Assembly: GCA_008330645.1 (NCBI GenBank)
Contig: VLTN01000006.1
Location: 310,001 to 374,000 of the forward strand
Reading direction: 5' to 3'
Length of the DNA stretch: 64,000 bases
DNA from: Cafeteria roenbergensis
Taxonomy: Eukaryota; Sar; Bigyra; Bicosoecida; Cafeteriaceae
Shown here in pieces: positions 48,901 to 57,782 of this stretch (its first letter is position 1; each line of letters begins with the position of its first letter). The position numbers and the translations under genes were made by a program. A model generated the notes under the pieces. That model had not been told where the DNA came from and did no database searches. It saw only the letters and a program-made list of their open reading frames with translations.

Positions 48901-50360
48901 GCGGTTACGTTGTCGGTGTGGCCCTGCAGCTTGGCCACGAGGGCGGTCGTGTAGGTGGAGAACACGGAGATGTTGGCGCCGTTTGCTGCCGCGAAGAGGG
49001 AGCCGCCGTTCGAGAAGCCGAGCGCGGCGCAGCGGCGGATGGGGACGTCCTTCACCGGGCGGATGTCCTCCATGAGCAGGTTCATCAGCTGCAGGCCGCT
49101 CTCGAAGCCGACGAGCAGGTGCAGGCCGGAGGGGTGCAGCGAGGCGCTGTAGATGCCCTCGGAGAAGCGCTTCACGAGCTCCACCTCGGGCCGCCGGTCG
49201 CCGCCCGGGGCGCCAGGCGGGCTCAGCAGGTGCGACCAGACGCGGATGGTGCGGTCGGCGCCCGCGCTGACGAAGATGGGCTTGCGCACGCACGTGGTGA
49301 GGGCGACGACGGAGCGGTCGCCCGAGGGCGCGGCGCCGTGGAAGGGGGCAAGCATCGGGGCGAAGACCACGTCGTCGGGCTTGTGGAGCTCGAAGTTAGC
49401 GAGGCGAAACAGGTAGGCCTGGCCCGATGACATGACGAGGGCGGCCTCGTCCTCGCTGGAGCTCACGCTGAGGCTCAGGAAGCGGGAGGGGTCGCCGGGG
49501 ACGACGAACTCCCCGGCGAGCTTGTAGTACTGGCGCACGTCCTCGGAGCGCTGGTACACCAGGAGGCGCCCGCCGTCGCAGCCGGCGATGAAGCCCTTGG
49601 AAAAGGGGGCGAGCGCGTCGATGGGCCGGCCGTCCGCTGGGGAGGTGTCCAGCACCCGCTTAAAGTCCGTGTGTTCGAAGACCAGCAGCTCGCCCTCGTC
49701 CGTCGCCGCGACGAAGCGGTCGTCCTCCAGCCACGTGTGCGCGAGGAAGACCTTGGGGTCCTGCTTCAGGGACAGCGAGAGGGCCCGGAGGGAGTCGTCC
49801 ATGTACCGGTACATCTTCATCACGCCCATGCCCGACAGCAGCAGCACGGTGGGCTCCAGGGGGTGGGGCGACGCCGTCAGGATGGGCTTGCCCGTTGCTC
49901 CCTGCGTGCGCGTCTTGGCAAGCAGCCTCGCCCCGCTCTTCTCGAGCGAGATGTACGCAAGGGTGTACTCCGGCTCCGCGCCCTGCACCACCAGCATCTT
50001 GCCATCGTCCGAGAAGGCGAGCGACGCCACGCGGTCGCTGCCGAGATCAAGGGCTGGCGGGCCGATCGTGCGCCGCTTCCGCTTGCCGGGCTTGGCATCC
50101 CAGGCCAGCACCGTCACCGACGGGCGGCGTCCGTTGTACGACTCGGCGAAGGCGGTCAGCTTCTTGGACCGGCACGACGCCAGCGCGTCGATTGATGCGG
50201 CGCCTGGAGTGCCAGGCACGATCTCCTGCTGCTTGGTCCCGGTGTCCACGTCAAGCCGGACCAGGGCGTGGCCGCACACGAACACCAGGCTCGACTCGTC
50301 CAGGTACGACGCCGCGCCTCGCACATCGTGCTTGATCCCGAAAACGTACCTGCGCACCAT
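45996..50360 (-). CDS. CFAP57: Cilia- and flagella-associated protein 57, WD40 plus coiled coil (1,454 aa)
   Basis: The N-terminal half is two WD40 propellers starting MVRRYVFGIKHDVRGA, with repeats such as DNVTALAWSPDDQFLISASA and MCVTPDARLVVTGGDDGS. After an Ala/Gly-rich linker (around nt 48100-48330), a long coiled coil follows from about residue 790, including AQNRYNETYKDMKNEEAMRE and KKNQELEKFKFVLNYKIQEL. The latter is highly characteristic of CFAP57 (WDR65), an axonemal protein needed for inner dynein arm assembly. The C-terminal 250 residues are disordered. ATG 50360 is the first ATG in frame; a GTG precedes it by three codons. It is a single exon and shows that the organism builds motile flagella. 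Confidence 0.95.
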   Translation of the reverse strand: MVRRYVFGIKHDVRGAASYLDESSLVFVCGHALVRLDVDTGTKQQEIVPGTPGAASIDALASCRSKKLTAFAESYNGRRPSVTVLAWDAKPGKRKRRTIGPPALDLGSDRVASLAFSDDGKMLVVQGAEPEYTLAYISLEKSGARLLAKTRTQGATGKPILTASPHPLEPTVLLLSGMGVMKMYRYMDDSLRALSLSLKQDPKVFLAHTWLEDDRFVAATDEGELLVFEHTDFKRVLDTSPADGRPIDALAPFSKGFIAGCDGGRLLVYQRSEDVRQYYKLAGEFVVPGDPSRFLSLSVSSSEDEAALVMSSGQAYLFRLANFELHKPDDVVFAPMLAPFHGAAPSGDRSVVALTTCVRKPIFVSAGADRTIRVWSHLLSPPGAPGGDRRPEVELVKRFSEGIYSASLHPSGLHLLVGFESGLQLMNLLMEDIRPVKDVPIRRCAALGFSNGGSLFAAANGANISVFSTYTTALVAKLQGHTDNVTALAWSPDDQFLISASADFTVRRWAVRANARREHNKVVLRDVAVTSLSAAMNGHDATGALVFAVGRNMRTPTESPVLGIAFPAAEGTGSVRTSLNMSGTQHKLVSAVAGGASVVTATSLPGHKGTLRSLSAPFPAGEVTAPTIQEVVCHSGPVTAMCVTPDARLVVTGGDDGSLVLVWDAEAVKSLGDSGAAQSAAAVGAAASNSGSDGGAGAASAAAAAASSGALSGAGGASAPGSALRGARRGAGAGGAAAAAADPLGEAPPTSSSSRVGGGSSALILGATVPVGGFRGVLPGADMSVSVGLVPWAEELLVTRSALQGSRDQRSRLEASVSEVQAQNRYNETYKDMKNEEAMREIEETYREEVEAERTKLLAMREEKAAMEDRFDSQTRSMELAQQRELADLEASYKAKIQAEIERFDDLDRKRLERDAAWRDDKERLEQSHVDEEADLMEKSSADIQAEQQRAAELVAERARLEEEIRAQMSGIEAKADRELDALKLRFAEKLARQQKESTQLMFQMSVSRNTRDTLTATKTQQRTKIEALAQAEQVLQETIASLRKDLEGHKKEIQERDETLEEKDARIYDLRKKNQELEKFKFVLNYKIQELQRQIAPRQREIKDMREQTKEMELELLQYHKSNAALDLMIGELKLKRVGLKADVERIEGEFEGMGERLAEMHRAVHAAAAVADDPKAAKAAATRLYRQFVHEDDSMGQVATAEDAQAVTSEHGRRVLHLEQSMDSVRLKLAKDAQRHKADLERLNREATVLTKEVNALRRELQQLESQAAALRAGRLSDAGAPKSKRDVRGTGRTLARRGITKSASGGVSARASTASGAGGLTVPRRPPATSLDTGAALSRSFGGRAGAGAASSRADAAVEASALADAFSQLERLRAIARADPSVSTGLRVLAPADQVELALGLQTDPKLQAALASARRALAGSDGGAAVEGKSADEGSVTLPPLGSGRRSRQ

Positions 50361-51088
50361 TACAGCCACATCGAGTGAGGTGGGGAGGTGGGGGCCAGGA
50401 GGAGGGGGCAGCCGCGCTCCATTTGCTCCAGCGCAAGCGACTATGCGCCTGCAGAGAACGGCGCGGCACTAAGACCAGACTTCGCCCGCATCTGCACGCA
50501 TCCTAGACGAGGAGTGCGACCGAGCCGGCAAGGCCCCGCAACCAAGCAGCGGGAACGGCCAGGGGCGGTCCGCTTGAAGGCGTTGCGAAGGCAACGGCAG
50601 GGGGCAGTCGGCGCTGGCGGGCTGCCGACGCCTTGCCCCAGGGCCGGCCGCCGGGCCGTGGGCACAACTCGGGCACCAAACCAGGCCTCGGGGACGTGTC
50701 CACGCGGGGCCCGCCGGGGCTGGCCGGGCGGCCGGCTCAGCGCGCAGCGGACAACTGCTCGCGGCGCAAACGCGGTGCAAGGCTGCCAAATGCAACCGTC
50801 AGGAGGCCCGCCGCCGGCTCACCCAGGGCGAAGGTCCATTGCCAAGGCGCGCTACTCGCTTTGCGCCGCCTTGCACGGGCGCCCCGAGCCGCCCTGTGCC
50901 GCCGTCGCAAGGCTGCGATACATTCTCCCATTTGGCCCCAACTACCGGGCAGAGCGCTGCAGAGTCCCAGAGAGGGTGTGGTTTTGGCTGAATCCGGCCG
51001 CACGAGCAGCACGCATTGATCACGCACGCAAACACACACACGCACACACACACATCCAGAGCGCGCTGGTCTCCCTCACGACGCCACC
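50361..51088. promoter_or_regulatory. 5' region of CFAP57 and 3' region of ZNRD2-like gene
   Basis: These 728 nt separate two minus-strand genes. They hold a (CA)n microsatellite at about 51031-51054 near the ZNRD2-like stop. The plus strand has an open frame through most of the interval, but it is Arg/Pro-rich with no family resemblance. I see no gene. Confidence 0.45.
51031..51054. repeat. (CA)n microsatellite
   Basis: An imperfect CA dinucleotide tract (acacacacacgcacacacac), beginning 35 nt downstream of the ZNRD2-like stop, in its probable 3' UTR. Confidence 0.85.
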
Positions 51089-52741
51089 TCATACCTGGCG
51101 CAGGGCGCGCAACGTTTCGGCCGCGCTGCGGACCAGGGAAAGGGCGGCAGTCGTTTCGGCGTCGGATGCGCTGTCCGTCAGACGTGCCGAGGCACGAGCC
51201 AGCGTTGCTGCCACAGCAGCCTGCGCCTGCAGCACCGCCGCGTCCGCGGGGGCCGAATAGGCGGGGGCAGGGCGCTCCTCTGCTGCGGGGCCGGACGCCG
51301 GCGCAGCTGCACGGGGCTTGGGGCCGCGGCTGGAAGGGCCAGAGACGGCCGGCGCCTTGGCCTCGGACGAGGCGGCAGCGGTGGCAACAACAGCAGCAGC
51401 AGCAGCAGTAGAAGCAGCAACAGGCGCCGCGCGGGCTGCTGCCGGGCGGGATGGCAGGGGAGCCGGCTTGCCGCTGGTGGCGGCCGCAGCGCCACCGGAC
51501 TTGACCAAGTCTGCGAGCTCTTCCGGGGTCATGCTGGCCCAGTCGGCCGGCGCCGTGAGAACCTGCACGCGGCTGATGGGGCGGGCGCCAGCGGCGGGGG
51601 GCACTGGCTTGGGGAGCGACGCACCGCGGGCAGCGGAAGCTGCCGCCGCTCGGCCTGCCGCCCGCTCCGCCGCCACGCGCTTGGCGGCGCGCACAGCGTT
51701 CGCGGCCTCGTTCAACTCCTGCTCCTGCCTGGCTCGGCGGCGCCGCGCCGCCTCCAGACCGCCTCCGCGATGCGACTCCTCCTCGTCAGCCGCGTCCTCG
51801 TCCTCGTCCTGCTTCCGCTCGACGGTGGCCGTGGATGCCCCGGTCGCCATAGCGCGGGCCATCAAGGCATCGGTGTCGATGCGAGCGGGCATGCCGTGGC
51901 TGTCCTCTGCGCCAGACGCCGCGCCGGAGGCAGCGGCCCTGGAGGACAGGCTTGCCTCCTCGATGGCGCGACGGGCGCTGGGCCCCGCAGCCTCGTCTGC
52001 ACCAATGCCGCCCACGGCGTCCTGGAACGCAGCGGCCGCCTCCTCCGGCGAGATGCCCGCGTCGACCGTGGCTCCAGCGCCGGACGACGCTGCAGCTGCG
52101 GCTCCGGCGGGCGGGCTTGCGGTGGAGGCGCCACCGTCGCGCGCCCCGTCCCTCCACGTGCACTCGCCTGCATCCGTGAGAACGCAGTGGCGTGTGCCGT
52201 CGCGGGAGCGCATGAAGGGGGTGTCGCACACCGGGCAGCCCTCGCCGAGCATGGCCATTCCCCGCAGCATCGCCTGTCCCATGAGGCGCGAGGCGAGGTC
52301 CAGCCGGCGCTGGCGCTGCTCGAAGCCGGGGGGCAAGGCCGGGGAGTCGGGGGCGGCCTCGGCTTCGCCTGCGTCGGCGTCCGCAGCGGTGGTGACCGGG
52401 TCGGCAGCGACCGCCTTGGCGGGGGCCTGCTCCTCACGCGCCGCAGCTTCCGCCGCGCCCACAGCGGGTGCATCGTCGGTCGCGGGCTCTGGCTCGCCCG
52501 CCGGAACCGCCTCGCGAAGCGGGGAGTCCTCGTCGAGCTCGTTCACCCGGAACTGGCCCTCGCCGAGGCACTCGAAGGTCGCCCCGCAGGGGGGGCAGCG
52601 CATCACGCTGGGCTCCCCCGGCTTGGAGAACAAGGGGTTCTGCGGCGGGGCGGCAAGGTCGCTGGAAGGCGAGCCGTCACACCTTCGGCCGGGCCCGACG
52701 CGCGAGGCGCGGCCAAGGGCAACCCCGCGACGGCGCAGCAT
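51089..52741 (-). CDS. ZNRD2: ZNRD2 (SSSCA1/p27)-like zinc-ribbon protein, expanded (550 aa)
   Basis: The core LDLASRLMGQAMLRGMAMLG followed by EGCPVCDTPFMRSRDG and CVLTDAGEC matches the autoantigen p27 zinc-ribbon family (ZNRD2, Pfam Auto_anti-p27), with two Cys pairs as zinc ligands. A second possible zinc element, MRCPPCGATFECLGEGQF, lies near residue 47. The C-terminus ends with a helix, AAETLRALRQV, as in the animal protein. The rest is Ala-rich low complexity, making the protein far longer than human ZNRD2 (199 aa). The start is uncertain: ATG 52741 is the first in frame, but ATG 52603 (MRCPPCG) is a credible alternative because residues 1-46 look like leader. Divergent with centrin. 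Confidence 0.75.
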   Translation of the reverse strand: MLRRRGVALGRASRVGPGRRCDGSPSSDLAAPPQNPLFSKPGEPSVMRCPPCGATFECLGEGQFRVNELDEDSPLREAVPAGEPEPATDDAPAVGAAEAAAREEQAPAKAVAADPVTTAADADAGEAEAAPDSPALPPGFEQRQRRLDLASRLMGQAMLRGMAMLGEGCPVCDTPFMRSRDGTRHCVLTDAGECTWRDGARDGGASTASPPAGAAAAASSGAGATVDAGISPEEAAAAFQDAVGGIGADEAAGPSARRAIEEASLSSRAAASGAASGAEDSHGMPARIDTDALMARAMATGASTATVERKQDEDEDAADEEESHRGGGLEAARRRRARQEQELNEAANAVRAAKRVAAERAAGRAAAASAARGASLPKPVPPAAGARPISRVQVLTAPADWASMTPEELADLVKSGGAAAATSGKPAPLPSRPAAARAAPVAASTAAAAAVVATAAASSEAKAPAVSGPSSRGPKPRAAAPASGPAAEERPAPAYSAPADAAVLQAQAAVAATLARASARLTDSASDAETTAALSLVRSAAETLRALRQV

Positions 52742-53206
52742 TCAAGCCGACTTCGCCTCACGTTGCATCCCTGCACGGGGCACACAGTGCTGCTCATCGC
52801 CCACCCTGACAGCATCAGGCGGGTGGTCTGCGAACGGCGGCGGAGGGGACCGGTGGTCGCGGGGGTGGGAGTTGGGGGGGGTGGCGTGGGAGCGGAAGCG
52901 CGTCCGGCTGGAAACCAGCTCCACGCACGCCGCAGCGTGCCGGGAGGAGCAAGCGCACCTCTTCGCGAGCCTTGGCCAGCCTGGGTGCGCTGGACACTGC
53001 CATGGAGCCTGGGCCTTGCGGCGGGGGGCGGAGTGCGCGTCCGTCGCGCCGCGGGGCCGCGCCCAGGCTGTTGCGCTTTCCGGCGCCGGCAGAGCAGGCA
53101 AGCCCTTGCAAGCGGGCGCCGCCGATCTCTGCGAGCGAGGCCCAGAACGCCGCGCCGCCCCCTGCACCCGAGCCCTGGGTGCTGACCTCCGGCGAACCCC
53201 CCGAAA
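52742..53206. promoter_or_regulatory. Shared 5' region of ZNRD2-like and centrin genes
   Basis: These 465 nt separate the divergent ATGs at 52741 and 53207. A g-rich stretch (gggggtgggagttggggggggtggcgtggg) lies at about 52860-52888. Open frames occur on both strands but without recognisable content. Confidence 0.4.
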
Positions 53207-54227
53207 ATGGTGAGCTGTCGCCACTCGCTTGGCGGCCTGCCTCAGGGACGGGCGCCCGCGGGCGCTGCCGGGCCGGACGCATCGCGCAACCGAGCCAAAC
53301 GACTGCATCGCATCCCGCGCTTTGCCCCTCCCGAGCGTGCGCAGGCCGCCGCTCGCCGCTCTCCCCGCCGCGGTCGCGCCTACGATCGCCCAGGCCTGTC
53401 CGAGGAGGAGATTGAGGAGATCCGCGAGGCGTTCAACCTCTTCGACACCGACGGCTCCGGTGAGCGCGGCGGTTGCTTCGGCCGCCTGGAGTGCGCTTGC
53501 TCGCAACTGCTCCCCTCCCGCCAGCGGAGGTGCGCCGCTCGCCCGCCCTTCCGGGCATTCAACGTCGCGATTGCTTGCACGTGCGCCGGCGCTAGCCCGC
53601 CACCCAGGCTCGGCTGCGCTCCCATTAGTGCCTTGTCCGCTGGCCGCGCAGGCACCATCGACCCCAAGGAGCTCAAGTCCGCCATGCAGAGTCTGGGATT
53701 CGAGGCGAAGAACGCCACCATCTACCAGATGATCGGCGACATCGACAAGGACGGGTCCGGCGCCATTGACTTCGACGAGTTCCTCGACATGATGACCGCC
53801 AAGATGGTGAGCGGCGAACGCGGCGAGGTTGTCCTCCCACGGCCCGCAGCTGCCGCTTCGCGGCGACTCCGCGCCCCGTCTGCCGCGAACAGGAGTGCCG
53901 TGCCGCGTCGTGTTTGCGCTGGTCGGCGACCGAGGGCGCGCCGGCCTCGCCCTCGATTTGCTGCGGCCCTCGCCCCTCCCATGCCCGGGCTGCGCCTCGC
54001 AGAGCGACAAGGACACCCGCGAGGACATTGTCAAGGTGTTCAACCTGTTTGACGACGACGGGTCGGGCCGCATCAGCCTGCGCAACCTCAAGCGCGTGGC
54101 CAAGGAGCTTGGCGAGACCATGACCGACGCCGAGCTGATGGAGATGATCGAGCGCGCGGACACTGACCAGGACGGCGAGATCGACGCGGAGGAGTTCTAC
54201 GCCATCATGACCAAGAAGACCTTGTGA
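53207..54227 (+). CDS. CETN: Centrin, four-EF-hand calcium-binding protein (165 aa)
   Basis: There are four exons: the coding part of exon 1 is only the ATG (53207-53209), then 53345-53459, 53652-53806 and 54003-54227. Introns are 53210-53344, 53460-53651 and 53807-54002, each gtgagc...gcag. The joins give [35 protein letters not shown] and [17 protein letters not shown]. The sequence then matches centrin: [44 protein letters not shown] and [19 protein letters not shown], four EF-hand loops, with RVAKELGE in the third. Centrin is a basal body and centriole protein, in keeping with CFAP57 nearby. The basic N-terminus and [11 protein letters not shown] distinguish it from calmodulin. Introns 1 and 2 keep the frame open, so the unspliced sequence misleads. 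Confidence 0.95.
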
Positions 54228-55012
54228 GAGCGCGCTCGTCGCCCCGGTGCAAAGCCAAGCCCGTGCCGACGGCGACGCCCTGCTCGCCGCCTCGGGACAA
54301 GCTGAAGCCTCCCCAGCGCCCATGAGGCCAGCTTGTCCCGCGCTCACCGCCCCACGTTCTCGCCTTGTCGCCCGCCACGATGCAGCTCTTGAATCCGGGA
54401 ACGGGGGGACGGGGCTCTCGCCCCCGAGGCGGCCGCCTGTGCGGAGTGCGTGACTGCAACCGTCTGGTTGGCCTCGGCCTTGAGACCGCTGCGGGTCAAT
54501 CTCCACATGCGGGTCGCCGCGGTGCAGCGCCGTTTTGCGTGAACCCTCGCGTTTCCTTTGCCTCGCCAGCCCGGCCCAGTGGTGCGTCGCCCCCTGGCCG
54601 TGCAGGCGTCGCTCTGCCTTGCCAACGAAGCGTTTTGTTGCCTGCCCCACGTCGGGTGATTCGCTCCACTCCGGCGCACTCCTCTCACAGCACGCGCACG
54701 GGCAGGCACGCGCCACAAGGCTTGCACTCTAGCGCGCACCCGTGCACCTACCAGGCCTCTGCGGCTGTGGTCCTGTTTCACGGAAGCGCAGGAACGCCGC
54801 TGCGCGGGCGTGGTGGACAGGGTGAGGTGCGCGTCAGTCCCTCTTTCGGAGCGGCCTGGAGAGCGCGGCTCGGTCGCCAAACAGGCCGCAATGATTTCAT
54901 CACATACGGAGAAGCAAATTTCACAGCACTGGGCGCCGCCCAAACGAACGAATCACGCAGGACAAGCCGACGGGCCTGGAGTTCCCGCCGCACGGCGAGC
55001 GATGTCAGCACG
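54228..55012. other. Convergent 3' intergenic region
   Basis: These 785 nt lie between the stops of centrin (plus) and the G-gamma gene (minus), the longest gene-free stretch here. Open frames on both strands are Arg/Ala-rich and match nothing. An AT-richer patch occurs at about 54893-54925 (gatttcatcacatacggag, then aaatttcacagc) close to the G-gamma stop and may belong to its 3' UTR. No tRNA or other RNA gene is recognised. Confidence 0.5.
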
Positions 55013-55778
55013 CTACATGACCGTGCAGCACCCAACGGGGTCGTCCCTGGACGTCCAGGGGTTGTCCTTCTTGTGGTCCGCATCCAGCGGCTCCTCTTGG
55101 TGCAAAATGGCGACAGCCAACCTGCAAAGCGGGGCGAAGGACGGCCACAGCGCAACAGGCGAGCGGGAGGGTCGGGCGGCGCGCGACCGGCAGCAGCGCG
55201 AGCGCGACGCGCGATGCGCGCACCAACAAGCCCAGACCTAGCCCAAACCCCAGGGCGCGCTCGTCGCGCCTGGCCCCAACCCTCGCAGGCGATGCAACTC
55301 TGGACGCCGGGAGGGCGAGTGGAGCAGCAGCTGCGAGCCACTGGCGCCCCCACGCAGATTGCAACCCACGCGGGTGGTCCTCGGGAACCGAAGTCGCATC
55401 CGATGCCCTCTCTGCCCGCGACGGGCCGGCCCGGGCCGGGCGCCCGCGGCGGCGGGCAAGGATTCGCGGTTGGACGCGCCTTCGGGACCCGAAAGCGCTC
55501 CCTAGGCCAGCTTGCGCCCCGGCCCCACCCGTGGCAACACGCGGGAGCTCGCTGGTGCTGGGCGGCGGCCCCGGGGTCGGGTGCGGGGCTGGGGCGCCGG
55601 GCCAGCGGGAGTCGCACTCGCCGGCGTGCCAGCGGGTGGCACGGCCCCCAGGCACGATGGCTCACTCCTTGCAGGCCACGTCCACGGGCATGGCCTTGGT
55701 GAGGGCCTCCAGCTCCGCCTCGTACTTGGCCTTGTCCTGCTCGAGCTGGCGCAGCTGGTCGGTGGCCTCGGTTGCCAT
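55013..55778 (-). CDS. Heterotrimeric G-protein gamma subunit (73 aa)
   Basis: Exon 1 is 55778-55666 (37 codons plus two bases), the intron is 55665-55122 (gtgagc...ttgcag), and exon 2 ends at 55013. The join reads VDVACK/ELAVAILHQEEPLD. The N-terminal part is a coiled coil (QLRQLEQDKAKYEAELEALT), as needed for pairing with G-beta. The C-terminus has the gamma signature DNPWTSRDDPVG followed by CCTVM: a CaaX box with Met at X (farnesyl type) next to a second, potentially palmitoylated Cys. The length of 73 aa is typical. Without splicing, exon 1 stops at once because the donor GTGAGC contains TGA, so the gene is invisible to long-frame searches. It anchors G-beta to the plasma membrane. Its start is 189 nt from that of bystin, head-to-head. 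Confidence 0.88.
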
Positions 55779-55967
55779 GGCAAGCTGCCTGGCGAAGGTG
55801 CCGGCGGCCGCGGGTCGCGGCACCCGCCGAGCAACGAAAAACGAATATTTCCCTGGGTGCAATATTGGCGGAACTGCAGAGCCGGGCGCTGGACGACTTT
55901 GCGCTGCTCCACGCGCTGCGTCCCGCGCGGCCCACCGCGCGGCCCGGCTCCTATTGAGGACTCCGAC
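55779..55967. promoter_or_regulatory. Shared promoter of G-gamma and bystin with two AATATT words
   Basis: These 189 nt separate the divergent ATGs at 55778 and 55968. Two AT words stand out: cgaatatttccc (core 55844-55849) and gcaatattggcgg (core 55861-55866). The first is 66 nt from the G-gamma ATG and the second 102 nt from the bystin ATG, distances that recur at other genes. Confidence 0.5.
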
Positions 55968-57782
55968 ATGCCCAAGCCGGCGAAGAAGACGCGCCATGGC
56001 GACGACCTGGTGTCGCAGGTGAGGCCCGCCCAGCACAGCTTGCCGTGCGAAGGCGAGCGCGCAGAGCCGCACGAGGCAAGCGCAAACTTGCTGCGGGGGA
56101 GCGCGTGGGGCAGGACGGAAGGGCGTTCCCGCTTGCTGTCGCTCACTCTGGGGTGTGGCTGCCTCGTGTGAGCGGCGCGCTTGCCCTCGTCGCAGATCGC
56201 TGCGGACTCGACGGTCTCAGCACGCCGGAACGAGCGCCGCAAGATGGCGGTGCGCAAGGCCGACCAGGAGATGGCTGCCCGTGCAGCAGAGGCAGGGGAG
56301 GACGTCGTGCCTGCGAGGCTGTCTCGGAAGATCCTGGACGTGGCCCGTGCCCAGCAGGCCGAGGTCGCAGCCGCGCAGGACGCCGTGGCCGAGGCCGGCC
56401 GCATCGCGCACTCTGCTGGCGGCGCTGCCCGTGCCGGCGCAGCCTCCGGGCCCGCAGCCTTTGGGGCCGCCTCTGCTGCGGTGGCCGGGTCGTCTGCCGC
56501 GAGCCGCGCCCTCGCCGGCTCCTCGCTGGCCGCGGGCACTCGCATGGCCGCGCCGGAGGACCTCGACGACGACGAGGAGGACTATGACGAGGAGGACGAG
56601 GACGGCGTCGCCCGCGGTGGCGACGCGGAGGCCGCCTTTGCCATCGGCGGCGACGCGGGCGAGCTGACTCTGGACCCTGCCGGCGAGTACGTGGTCCACA
56701 GCGGCTCTCGCGAGGACGTTGACCTCTTCAATCGCCTCCTCGCAGTGCAGGCGCCTGCCGGCGGGGGCTCTTCGGGCGCCGCGGCCGGGCAGTCCATCTC
56801 CGACCTTGTGGGGGAGAAGATGCGCGAGGCAGAGCGCGCGGCGGCACGGGCGCGCGGCGGCGCTCGCTCCGTCGGCGGCGCCTCGGCGCTGGCAGAGCTC
56901 GGCTTCTCGGAACGCGTCATCAAGGTCTTCTCCGACGTGGCCGCAGTGCTCTCCCGCTATCGCGCCGGCAAGCTCCCCAAGGTGATGAAGATCCTTCCGG
57001 GCATGGCGGGCTGGGAGGACCTCCTGGGCCTGACCGGGCCCGACGCCTGGACCCCGCACGCCTTCTACGCCATCACTCGCGTCTTCGCATCCAACCTGAA
57101 CGACGTCCGCGCCCAGCGCTTCTTCAACCTGTACCTCCTCCCGGCCGTCCGCAACGACATCCAGACCAACCACAAGCTCAACTACCACCTCTACCAGGCC
57201 CTTCGCAAGGCGCTCTACAAGCCGGCCGCTTGGTACAAGGGCATCCTGCTGCCCCTGGCAGCGTCCGGTGACTGCACCCTCCGCGAGGCCACCATCGTGG
57301 CGTCCGTCCTCACCACCCGCCGCGTGCCTCCCCTCCAGTCGGCGGCCGCCGTGTACAAGCTGGCCACCATGCGCTACTCCCCCGCCATCAGCGTCTTCCT
57401 CCGCATGCTCCTCTCCAAGAAGTACGCCCTCCCTTTCCGCGTGGTCGACGCCGTTGCCGACCACTTTGCCGGCTTCGCCTCTCTGCCAGGCCCCCTCCCG
57501 GTGCTCTGGCACCAGGCCTTCCTCGCCTTCGCCACCCACTACAGCGCCTCCACCACCCAGGAGCAGCGCGAGCGCCTCAAGCACACCATCGCGGCGCAGG
57601 TGCACCGTGGCATCACCCTGGAGGTACGCAGGGAGCTCTTCTCGACGCCGGCGCGAGACGGCCAGGGCGGGAAGCTCGACGCCCGCAAGGCCGACGCTGG
57701 CCAAGCCGCCCCCGCCCACATCCCCGGCGCCGCGCGCACGATGGTGGTTTCCGCAGGCGCCGACGAGGACTTGGACATGTGA
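55968..57782 (+). CDS. BYSL: Bystin (Enp1), 40S ribosome biogenesis factor (545 aa)
   Basis: Exon 1 is 55968-56018 (17 codons, MPKPAKKTRHGDDLVSQ), the intron is 56019-56195 (gtgagg...tcgcag), and exon 2 ends at 57782. Phase 0 joins DDLVSQ/IAADSTVSARRNERR. Bystin/Enp1 binds pre-40S particles in nucleolus and cytoplasm. Signatures of the bystin domain are clear: YRAGKLPKVMKILPGMAGWE, AFYAITRVFASNLNDVRAQR, FFNLYLLPAVRNDI, KLNYHLYQALRKALYKPAAW and ASVLTTRRVPPLQSAAA. An acidic stretch (DDDEEDYDEEDED) lies in the N-terminal third. The C-terminal tail after the domain is not conserved, ending EDLDM. A run of 18 C follows the stop within three bases. Confidence 0.95.

Noticed and set aside
50388-51260. 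A 290-codon plus-strand frame upstream of CFAP57
   Set aside because: Arg/Pro-rich, includes the CA microsatellite and antisense of ZNRD2-like coding sequence; no family resemblance.
52629-52690. A 43-nt intron near the start of the ZNRD2-like gene (GTGTGA...CCGCAG)
   Set aside because: The donor is not GTGAG, the length would be the shortest by far, and the splice gives no in-frame ATG upstream.
54365-55702. A 445-codon plus-strand frame between centrin and bystin
   Set aside because: Low complexity, no homology, and it lies opposite the G-gamma exons and intron.
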